Made by a program: the position numbers and the translations under genes. A stretch of 14,318 bases of DNA. Source: Nitrospira sp. GTDB taxonomy: Bacteria; Nitrospirota; Nitrospiria; Nitrospirales; Nitrospiraceae. This document shows, in pieces, positions 1 to 6,014 of the stretch. The notes beneath the pieces are model-generated. The model made no database searches. It worked only from the letters and a program-made list of their open reading frames with translations, and was not told where the DNA came from. Numbering within the stretch: position 1 is the first letter of the stretch; each line of letters opens with the position of its first letter. The DNA lies in the NCBI GenBank assembly GCA_025360665.1, contig JANYBU010000152.1:1-14318 (forward strand), in the 5' to 3' direction.

Positions 1-122
1 ACAAGATCCGCGTCCTCCAGCGCCGGGCCTACGGTTACCGGGATGAAGAGTACCTCAAGCTCAAAATCGTCGCCGCCTTCCTACCTCCGTTAACGCGGAG
101 TGCAGAAAAAGACCCACTGTGA
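1..122 (+). CDS. ISL3-family transposase, C-terminal end (cut by window edge)
   Basis: Reading from base 3, the frame stays open to a TGA at 120-122 and gives about 39 residues beginning KIRVLQRRAYGYRDEEYLKL. This string resembles the C-terminal end of ISL3-family DDE transposases, where 'NKIRVLQRRAYGYRDEEY' follows the last catalytic glutamate region. The rest of the gene lies outside the window, so intactness cannot be judged. The IS right end should lie between the stop codon and the glycosyltransferase stop at 239; the purine-rich stretch around 125-152 is the most likely place for the terminal inverted repeat, but the left end is needed to prove it. The family call is from memory of the motif. 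Confidence 0.7.
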   Translation, partial: KIRVLQRRAYGYRDEEYLKLKIVAAFLPPLTRSAEKDPL

Positions 123-195
123 CCCGCGGAGACCCAGAAAAGAAGGGCCTGCAAGCAGAACTGGATGCCTTTTGGTTTCAGAGACGGGCCACTGA

Positions 196-210
196 CGTGT
201 TTGGAACACG
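196..210. terminator. Small perfect hairpin downstream of the glycosyltransferase gene
   Basis: CGTGTT-TGG-AACACG forms a perfect 6-bp stem with a 3-nt loop. It lies about 30 bp past the stop of the minus-strand glycosyltransferase gene, between that gene and the IS. There is no T-run after the stem on either strand, so it is at best a weak or Rho-assisted 3'-end structure. The rest of 123-238 shows no gene. Confidence 0.2.
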
Positions 211-238
211 GGGCTTCCGAGTCCTCGAACCCACAGAC

Positions 239-1651
239 TTAGCGAGTTTGCCAGGACGCTTTTCGAGACATCTCCCCCCACTGGGCTTTCCCTCCTCTTA
301 ACCATTTGACTAGGCCAATGAATCTCCAAACGGTATTCAATTGCCGATAGCCGAAATTTTCGGCAATGGCGGCGAGGACGAGCAACAAGACATGTCGTGG
401 CTTGGGGTAGACATGGAATGAAATCTCTTCGAGGAGAATAGCACTGACCGAGAGCAGAATACTGAGGCTAATCGCTACCAGAAGAAATAAGAGCCACACC
501 TCAACCGACACGAATCCCATCACCAACCCCACGACCCCAAGAGCGTATCCCACTACCTCGATCACCGGTCCGAGCCACTCGAAGAGTGCCATGAAGGGGA
601 AGGCGAGCCACCCCACGACTCCCCCTTTCGGATGGAACAATAGGTCCATGTTTTTCGTCAAACTTTCACAGAGCCCTCGCTGCCAGCGAATCCGTTGATT
701 CTTGAGCGTGCGCAAGTCTTCGGGAGCCTCAGTCCAACAGACCGGATCAGGGACAAATGTGATCCGATACGGCTTGCCCTGGAGCCGTAGATGGCGATGG
801 AGCCTGACAACCAGCTCCATATCCTCTCCGATCGTGTCGGGGTGGTACCCGCCCATTGTGACCACCGTGTCCTTATGAAACACGCCGAAAGCGCCTGAGA
901 TGATCAGCAGCGCGTTCATAGGAGACCAGCCCAATCGTCCGAACAGGAACGCACGAAAATATTCCACGATTTGAAATAACGCGAGGACATTGGTGGGCAA
1001 CCCGACGGCCGTGAGAAAACCGTTCTTGACTTCACAACCATTGGCAATCCGCACGGTTCCACCACACGCGATCGTGAGGGGATCGTCGAGAAAGGGTTGG
1101 ACGACCAGGCGCAGGCTGTCGCGCTGGATGAGCGAGTCGGCATCGATGCAGCAGAATAGGGGGTAGCGTGAAATGTTGATACCGGCGTTGAGCGAGTCGG
1201 CTTTCCCGCCATTAATTTTGTCAATCACCCGCAGGTTGGAATACGTCGTAGAATGATAAATGTTGCGAATCGCCTGGGTAGCAAGCTGTCGGTCATACGC
1301 CTCAGGGAAGGGCACCAAGGCAAACTCCTTGGTTAACACCTCCAGGGTCTTATCCTTCGATCCGTCATTGATGGCAATGATTTCGTACTCCGAATAACTG
1401 AGCTGGAGCAGAGACCGGATCGAAGAGGCAATGGTCGCCTCTTCGTTGTAGGCCGGAACGAGCAGGCTGATCTGTGGCTCAAAGCCCGTATACCCATGCG
1501 GGAGACTTTCAAGAGATCGTTCCTCCATGTACCGCCGAAGATGCAAACCCGCAATGATGTCCAGCATCAAGTATCCTGCCGTCAGGCCGAGAAGATACAG
1601 CAGGAAGATCCCCTGAGAGATTAAATATAAATAAGTGATGTTCGCCCACAT
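239..1651 (-). CDS. Membrane family 2 glycosyltransferase (PgaC/IcaA-like polysaccharide synthase)
   Basis: Processive inner-membrane glycosyltransferase that probably polymerises a beta-linked exopolysaccharide, possibly poly-N-acetylglucosamine, from a UDP-sugar. Numbered from the ATG at 1651 (470 aa), residues 8-36 form an N-terminal membrane segment. The cytoplasmic GT-A domain follows: the VPAYNEE strand (65-71), INDGS with D96, the DAD metal-binding motif (170-172), the GED general-base motif (275-277) and the QRIRW product-binding motif (319-323). Hydrophobic segments around 345-405 and 420-432 form the C-terminal membrane part, and the end WGEMSRK is typical of this family. An upstream TTG at 1693 would add 14 residues but has no Shine-Dalgarno, whereas TAGGA sits eight or so bases before the ATG at 1651. 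The gene is divergent from the hydrolase/porin/deacetylase operon. No adjacent PgaD or PilZ partner is seen, so c-di-GMP control is unproven. Substrate is inferred, and hyaluronan- or cellulose-like products are alternatives. Confidence 0.9.
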   Translation of the reverse strand: MWANITYLYLISQGIFLLYLLGLTAGYLMLDIIAGLHLRRYMEERSLESLPHGYTGFEPQISLLVPAYNEEATIASSIRSLLQLSYSEYEIIAINDGSKDKTLEVLTKEFALVPFPEAYDRQLATQAIRNIYHSTTYSNLRVIDKINGGKADSLNAGINISRYPLFCCIDADSLIQRDSLRLVVQPFLDDPLTIACGGTVRIANGCEVKNGFLTAVGLPTNVLALFQIVEYFRAFLFGRLGWSPMNALLIISGAFGVFHKDTVVTMGGYHPDTIGEDMELVVRLHRHLRLQGKPYRITFVPDPVCWTEAPEDLRTLKNQRIRWQRGLCESLTKNMDLLFHPKGGVVGWLAFPFMALFEWLGPVIEVVGYALGVVGLVMGFVSVEVWLLFLLVAISLSILLSVSAILLEEISFHVYPKPRHVLLLVLAAIAENFGYRQLNTVWRFIGLVKWLRGGKAQWGEMSRKASWQTR

Positions 1652-1684
1652 GCCTAGGTTCCTATCAGTTAGCGACAGCAACAC

Positions 1685-1694
1685 ATTGCGCAAT
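1685..1694. promoter_or_regulatory. 10-bp perfect palindrome upstream of the glycosyltransferase start
   Basis: ATTGCGCAAT is perfectly self-complementary and lies 34-43 bp upstream of the preferred ATG at 1651, where an operator would overlap the transcript start. A 10-bp palindrome can arise by chance at this scale, so the evidence is weak. Confidence 0.2.
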
Positions 1695-2089
1695 CAGTCT
1701 TATTAACAGCTGACCCATTTTTGGACTTCTTCGAGGGCTGGATTTTCTTGAGCAGCATCTACGGTCAGATTGTTTGTTTTACCTGTGCGCTGAATTCCGA
1801 TTTTGGCAACAGGTATCATTGCGCTAGGGTAAGACTGATCATCCGTAGGGCTTTATTTTCGCAGCACCCAAGCCGCAACGAACGGACAGAGCCCTCATGC
1901 TCTCCTGTAAATCAAACTTCCCCTGATGATTTCAACGAGCCTTTTGAGGAGTAGAGTGAAAGGGAGGAGGTGAAGCTATTGTCCTCTTCTCAAAGAAGAT
2001 CTATCCCCACCTCAATAACATCTTCGCTGTCAGGATTATCAGCGAAGCAAGCTATGACAACTTTCCGGAACCGGTCCTAGTTGCCACAA

Positions 2090-2266
2090 CTAATGAAAAT
2101 ATATCACAAAAATTGAGCTAGTCCAGTTTTCGGCGAGCTTTTTCAAAAGTCGACCAATCAGAAGCAGCAAAGTCCCGCGTCGGCAGTTGAATCGAAACTC
2201 CCTCTCCTTCAGGTAGAGCACCAAGTGGTTCCGTCGGATGCCCACAAGATTGAGTTCTACATAAAA
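2090..2266 (-). pseudogene. Transposase C-terminal remnant (IS1595/ISXO2-like)
   Basis: On the minus strand a frame bounded by an upstream TGA (2269-2267) runs 58 codons to a TAG at 2092-2090 and encodes GIRRNHLVLYLKEREFRFN followed by CRRGTL and a leucine-rich tail. The pattern 'RxHLxLYLxExEFRFNxR' is what I recall from the C-terminal end of ISXO2-like (IS1595 family) DDE transposases. The catalytic part is missing and the frame has no start codon, so this is a decayed fragment. It marks a past insertion or rearrangement in the region that now separates the two divergent transcripts. A related family such as IS1016 is possible. The identification rests on this motif alone. Confidence 0.5.
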
Positions 2267-2278
2267 TCACTAATCTTT

Positions 2279-2310
2279 GCATGTATGACATGCTTGTGAC
2301 ATTTATACAT
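2279..2310. promoter_or_regulatory. Cluster of inverted and direct repeats, candidate operator
   Basis: Three overlapping symmetries occur in 32 bp. GCATGT-ATG-ACATGC (2279-2293) is a perfect inverted repeat with a 3-bp centre. ATGTAT (2281-2286) pairs with ATACAT (2305-2310) as a wider inverted repeat. TGACAT occurs twice, at 2286-2291 and 2297-2302, exactly 11 bp apart, about one helical turn. This is the sort of layout seen for dimeric regulators binding one face of the helix. It lies about 230 bp upstream of the first operon ATG and next to the transposase remnant, so an IS-end origin is also possible. No regulator can be named. Confidence 0.35.
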
Positions 2311-2467
2311 GAGAGAGTGCTGATGATACCCTTGAGGCAATTGCATCATTCTCCTTTGCGTGCCGCTGTCAAAGAAGGTCCGTGAATATTCGCAGACCAG
2401 AATGCAGGCTCGCTATTCTGTTCGGTTTATTGAAGGCTGTACTGCCTGTTTAATTTCCCGTGTGATT

Positions 2468-2516
2468 GGGCGGCAATCTGGCACCGCCCCAGGAGGCGCG
2501 AGAGGAGAGATTCTCG
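2468..2516 (+). promoter_or_regulatory. GC-rich leader hairpins before the hydrolase-like gene
   Basis: GGGCGG (2468-2473) pairs with CCGCCC (2484-2489) around a 10-nt loop. It is followed at once by an AGGAGG sequence (2491-2496). A second small stem, CGAGA (2499-2503) with TCTCG (2512-2516), holds GGAGAG in its loop. The strong ribosome-binding sequences therefore sit between or inside hairpins, about 25-45 bases ahead of the ATG at 2541. This suggests that leader structure may limit translation of the operon, but it is inferred from pairing by eye only. Confidence 0.3.
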
Positions 2517-2540
2517 AATGGGACGTGGAAGACAGAAAAA

Positions 2541-4178
2541 ATGGGCACTGAACATAAAATAAAAACAGATCACTCCCCGGCCCGGGTGGATGAGTGTTCA
2601 CCGTGGGGCAGCAGTGGTTCTATCGCGTGGGGGCTTCTGTTGATGTTTGCTCTCGTCTTGCAGTCTGCGCGTGCCTCTTCTGAGGAGATCGTTGTGCCAG
2701 AGTCAATTTCATCGGAGGTCGATGAAATTGAACTCCTCTACATCGGCGAGAACCCTGTGCCTGCGGTATCCCTGAAGGGAAAGGCGGACAGCCCTCTTCC
2801 GCCCGCTTCGTATCGACCATCTGAGCCGACCCTTGAGCTATTGCCCGGTTTCTCGCAGGGAGAACGGTTTGGAAACTGCGAGATCCACACAGAACGAGTC
2901 GGCCATACTACAACCCTACATCTGGAGCCTCCTCTACACTGTGGCCTGCGCCTGCCCCTGCCGCATCAGGGGCAGCTGCTCGATGCGCTCTCCTACACCA
3001 CACTCCATCTCCGAGGTACCGCAACAGGACGGGCCATGTTTTCGCTGGCGGATCACGAAACAGACCGGCGGGAAGACAATGTTCCTGTCATTACCGTGAC
3101 CGGACCGTTCGACCTTCATGTGTCTCTGAGAGAGGCCGGACGGCGGCTGGATCTCCGCCGACTGTCTGCCCTCGTCGTGAGGGCGGACGGAGGAGCCGTT
3201 CAGCTGGCGCTTGAGGAATGTACGTTGATCCGGGAACCCGATGCCGCAAGGTCGTCGCCGGGAGTCGGGTTTTGGGTATGGGACTATCGGGCAGCCATTA
3301 CGGATCCCCACGCCATGATCAAGGCGTGCCAGAACGCCGGTTGCTCGCGACTGCTGATCCAGATCCCAGCCATCTCCGAGGATGAGACCCTGTGGGCTTC
3401 CTACGCGACACTATTTCCCTTCGCCAAAGCGAGACACATCGATGCCTTTGCGCTCGATGGCTACCCGGAGGCCATACAGGAACCGGAGGTATTAGCCGCT
3501 AAGGTGAAGAGACTCCTCGCACTGGTTCACTGGGATGCCATCGCGGGAGTGCAAGTGGATCTCGAGCCCTATCTCGTACCCGGTTTTTTCGCAGACGAGT
3601 CCGGACCGCGTCGGTATCTGGAAACCATCGATCATCTCAAGGAGGCGATTGCCGGACGCACACGTCTGTCAGTGGTGATGCCGTTTTGGTTCACCTCGCT
3701 GACCGTCCAGGGGAGACCGATCGCCTACTCGGTCATAGACCGGGTGGATGAAGTGGCTATCATGAGCTACCGAACTGAAATCGATGAAATTCAGGCCATT
3801 GCAGACGACACGCTCCGTTATGGCACCCTCGCCCAGGTGCCTGTGTGGCTGGCAGTTGAAACGACCCCGCTGCCGGTGGAGCGCCATGTGGTACTCAGGC
3901 GCGAAGGGCGACGGGAATTCGCCGATGCCTACGTGGACGATGACCGGCATCGACTGGTGATGGAACCGCCGCCGCGTTCAGCGGACACACCAAGGCGTAT
4001 TGTCTGGTTCCGTGTCCATCACCGGATGACCGTTCGACCTGAGCGAGTGACCTTCGCCGGCCGCTCGCGCACGGAGGTGCGAGCCATGGTCAAGACCATC
4101 GCTCAGGAAACTCGGCATCGAGGTCTGGCCGGGGTGCTCATACACGATCTAAAAGGATTCCTGGCGCTGCAGGAATGA
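2541..4178 (+). CDS. Secreted glycoside-hydrolase-like TIM-barrel protein (PgaB-hydrolase-like role)
   Basis: Probably a periplasmic enzyme or sugar-binding protein acting on the nascent exopolysaccharide. Numbered from the ATG at 2541 (545 aa), residues 28-45 form a hydrophobic signal segment with an ARA-SS cleavage-like site. Residues about 100-232 look like a beta-sandwich (short alternating strands), perhaps carbohydrate-binding. From 240 on, a TIM-barrel pattern appears: strand GFWVWD (243-248), LLIQI (271-275), DAFALDGYP (301-309), VQVDLEPY (337-344) with a D340-x-E342 pair, VVMPFW (378-383), VAIMSYR (405-411) and VLIHDLKGF (532-540). The DxE and 'MSYR' pattern recalls GH18-like and GHL folds. 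A TTG at 2466 in the same frame would add 25 poor-quality residues without a Shine-Dalgarno, so I prefer 2541, itself only weakly preceded by GGAAG. The stop overlaps the next start (ATGA). It is the first gene of the operon; activity is inferred, and a non-catalytic role is possible. Confidence 0.75.
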   Translation: MGTEHKIKTDHSPARVDECSPWGSSGSIAWGLLLMFALVLQSARASSEEIVVPESISSEVDEIELLYIGENPVPAVSLKGKADSPLPPASYRPSEPTLELLPGFSQGERFGNCEIHTERVGHTTTLHLEPPLHCGLRLPLPHQGQLLDALSYTTLHLRGTATGRAMFSLADHETDRREDNVPVITVTGPFDLHVSLREAGRRLDLRRLSALVVRADGGAVQLALEECTLIREPDAARSSPGVGFWVWDYRAAITDPHAMIKACQNAGCSRLLIQIPAISEDETLWASYATLFPFAKARHIDAFALDGYPEAIQEPEVLAAKVKRLLALVHWDAIAGVQVDLEPYLVPGFFADESGPRRYLETIDHLKEAIAGRTRLSVVMPFWFTSLTVQGRPIAYSVIDRVDEVAIMSYRTEIDEIQAIADDTLRYGTLAQVPVWLAVETTPLPVERHVVLRREGRREFADAYVDDDRHRLVMEPPPRSADTPRRIVWFRVHHRMTVRPERVTFAGRSRTEVRAMVKTIAQETRHRGLAGVLIHDLKGFLALQE

Positions 4179-6001
4179 TCAGACTCTATCCTATGCGTAC
4201 ATCTCGACGTCCAGCCCTACTCGTGTCTTTTATGATGTTCGTCACGGTTCTCCTCAGCTGCTCAGTCCTGTTTGCTGGGACAGGACGACAGACTCCACGG
4301 CAGATGCTTGAGACCGCGCAGATCTTCGAGCACCGGCAAGAGTATCCTCAAGCGATTGTGGCGTACCGCACCTATCTTCGGCTCTACCCCGAGGACGACG
4401 AAGCTCGAAGCACTTTGGCTAAACTCCTATCATGGCAGGGAGTGTATGAGGAGGCGATCTCGCTCTACCGCGACATTCTGACAAGACATCCCGTCGACCT
4501 GGAGATCCGCACGGCGCTGGCCCGCATCCTGTCGTGGCAAAAACAGTTCGATGAGGCTCGGCAGGTCTATCAGGAAGTATTGCGTGAGGATGCTAATCAG
4601 CTCAACGCCAGACGGGGGTTGGCCGACGTCTTGTTCTGGAGCGGACACGGCAGCGAGGCGCTTCCTTATTATGAACAAGTGTTCGCAGCGACGCATGATC
4701 CGGAGGTAGCCAAACGCATAGAGGCCATAAAGGCTGCGCCATCAGCACCTGCTCAATCGTCCGTGCTCGAGACGAAGGAGAGCCAGCTCTCAGCTCCCAC
4801 CACCGAGAGTCTCATGCGGGCACGCCGCTTTGAAGCAGCGCAACGTTATCCGGAGGCCATTGCCGCTTATCGGGAGCATCTCGCCCTGCGGCCGGATGAT
4901 GACGAAGCCCGCACCACGCTGGCCAAACTATTATCCTGGCAGGGTGACCATGCAGACGCGACGGCGCTCTATCGCGATGTCCTGACTCGACATCCGGCCG
5001 ATCTCGAAAGCCGGATCGCCCTCGCCCGGGTGCTGTCCTGGCAGAAACAGTTCGATGAAGCACAAGCAATCTATGACGAGGTGCTACGGGACGATGCAAA
5101 GAATGTCGATGCGAGGAAGGGGCGTGCCGACGTGGCCTTCTGGCGTGGTAATCGGACGGAGGCGCTCAGCCTCTACGAGTCGATCTTTGCGGACACGAAG
5201 GATCAGGAGGTGCAGCGACAGATTCTATCCGTCAAAGCAGAATTGGTTGCGTCTCCCCGCGCACCCATCGGGCAAGGGCTGACTGGATTACGCCTTCCGT
5301 ACCGCGACTATGCCAAGGTCGGCTATGGACACTATTCCTATACGAAGAATATACCGGATGAGCGGGATCTGCTGTTCGAAGTGGCGAAACCGATTGGCGA
5401 TCAGACGTTGGTCGTGCGGGTGGAGCCCATCAATCGGTTCGGCTTTCACGACACGCCGGTGTCGGCGGAATACTATAGTCCGCTGTGGCAGCGCGCCTGG
5501 GGGTATGTGGCGGCGCAAGGGACGATGAATCCCAACTTTGCACCCAATTACTCATTCGTCGGCGAGGTGACCCAGGGGCTGGGCGGCGTGCATTCTTCGT
5601 TGGCTCCGTTTGAGGTGTCGTTCGGCTATCGCCGTCTGAATTATAAGAAAGACGATATCGACCTGTTGCTTCCAGGATTGACCGTGTACCTGCCGTTCAA
5701 TTTGTGGCTCACCGAAAAGGTCTACTTCATCCCGAACACAGGCGCCATCACCCTGTCTTCGCAACTCACCTGGCGGCCGACTGATCGGCTGCAATTTTTC
5801 GCGTCCGGCTCGTTCGGGACGTCGGGTGAACGCATTGTCGCCATGCAGGACTTTACCCGCGTCAACAGCCACACGATTCAGGGGGGAGTGATGTTCCCGG
5901 TCACGGATCGTTTTTCGGTGGAAGCGGCGGGCTACTATGAAGACCGCGGATTTCTCTATGTCCGCCGAGGGGGCAATCTCAGTCTGATTTATCACTGGTG
6001 A
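4175..6001 (+). CDS. TPR-repeat outer-membrane beta-barrel protein (YaiO-type, PgaA-like exporter role)
   Basis: Likely outer-membrane secretin or porin for the polysaccharide, with periplasmic TPRs that guide the polymer or bind the deacetylase, as in PgaA. The 608-aa product starts with a Sec signal peptide (hydrophobic 14-33, LFA-GTG). Residues 44-354 are TPRs, built as two copies of a segment of about 143 residues offset by 168 residues, with LLSWQG (84-89 and 252-257) and LSWQKQFDEA (119-128 and 287-296) repeated. Residues about 372-608 alternate aromatic and polar residues as in transmembrane strands and end in IYHW, an outer-membrane terminal aromatic. This C-terminal part fits the YaiO outer-membrane domain. 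The start ATG overlaps the previous stop (ATGA), so translation is probably coupled; AGGA sits too close to serve alone. An LLSC string at 26-29 resembles a lipobox but is unlikely to be used. PgaA itself has a 16-strand barrel; this one seems smaller. Confidence 0.85.
   Translation: MIRLYPMRTSRRPALLVSFMMFVTVLLSCSVLFAGTGRQTPRQMLETAQIFEHRQEYPQAIVAYRTYLRLYPEDDEARSTLAKLLSWQGVYEEAISLYRDILTRHPVDLEIRTALARILSWQKQFDEARQVYQEVLREDANQLNARRGLADVLFWSGHGSEALPYYEQVFAATHDPEVAKRIEAIKAAPSAPAQSSVLETKESQLSAPTTESLMRARRFEAAQRYPEAIAAYREHLALRPDDDEARTTLAKLLSWQGDHADATALYRDVLTRHPADLESRIALARVLSWQKQFDEAQAIYDEVLRDDAKNVDARKGRADVAFWRGNRTEALSLYESIFADTKDQEVQRQILSVKAELVASPRAPIGQGLTGLRLPYRDYAKVGYGHYSYTKNIPDERDLLFEVAKPIGDQTLVVRVEPINRFGFHDTPVSAEYYSPLWQRAWGYVAAQGTMNPNFAPNYSFVGEVTQGLGGVHSSLAPFEVSFGYRRLNYKKDDIDLLLPGLTVYLPFNLWLTEKVYFIPNTGAITLSSQLTWRPTDRLQFFASGSFGTSGERIVAMQDFTRVNSHTIQGGVMFPVTDRFSVEAAGYYEDRGFLYVRRGGNLSLIYHW
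4304..5236 (+). repeat. Internal tandem duplication of a three-TPR coding block
   Basis: Codons 44-186 (4304-4732) and 212-354 (4808-5236) encode nearly the same TPR block, separated by a low-complexity Ala/Pro/Ser/Glu linker. Stretches such as DDEARxTLAKLLSWQG are conserved in both copies at a constant 504-bp offset. The nucleotide copies differ at many third positions, so the duplication is old and kept by protein-level selection and not a recent copying event. Confidence 0.85.
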
Positions 6002-6014
6002 GGGCCTCGGGTCT

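Larger units (their letters stand above)
1652..2540. other. Divergent intergenic region with transposase debris and probable promoters
   Basis: About 890 bp separate the minus-strand glycosyltransferase from the plus-strand operon, which is AT-richer than the flanking genes. It holds a 10-bp palindrome at 1685-1694, a decayed transposase end on the minus strand (2090-2266), a repeat cluster at 2279-2310 and GC-rich hairpins just before the first operon gene. A plus-strand open stretch at 1960-2121 encodes FSKKIYPHLNNIFAVRIIS and ends in TAG. It looks protein-like but has no good start and overlaps the transposase remnant, so I do not call it. I could not find a convincing -35/-10 pair or a correctly spaced sigma-54 site. 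Confidence 0.6.

Noticed and set aside
200..238. tRNA T-arm-like sequence on the minus strand (GGGTTCGAGGACTC)
   Set aside because: The flanking bases do not pair into a T-stem, and no anticodon arm, D-arm or acceptor stem can be built around it.
1803..1822. TGGCA...TTGC pair resembling a sigma-54 site
   Set aside because: The GG and GC elements are 14 bases apart, not the required 10.
1721..1954. 77-codon plus-strand frame
   Set aside because: TTG start without a ribosome-binding site, no recognisable motif, and a composition expected of chance in a non-coding stretch.
2479..2484. TGGCAC as the upstream half of a sigma-54 promoter
   Set aside because: The required GC element does not occur at the fixed spacing, and the site sits inside a GC-rich hairpin.
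2360..2551. 63-codon plus-strand frame with ARYSVRF, briefly considered as a PilZ-like protein
   Set aside because: No Shine-Dalgarno, no second PilZ motif (D/NxSxxG), and it runs into the start of the hydrolase-like gene in another frame.
4250..4264. Lipobox-like LLSC in the signal peptide of the TPR/barrel protein
   Set aside because: The protein ends in an outer-membrane barrel and has a normal signal peptidase I site further on; lipidation is not expected.
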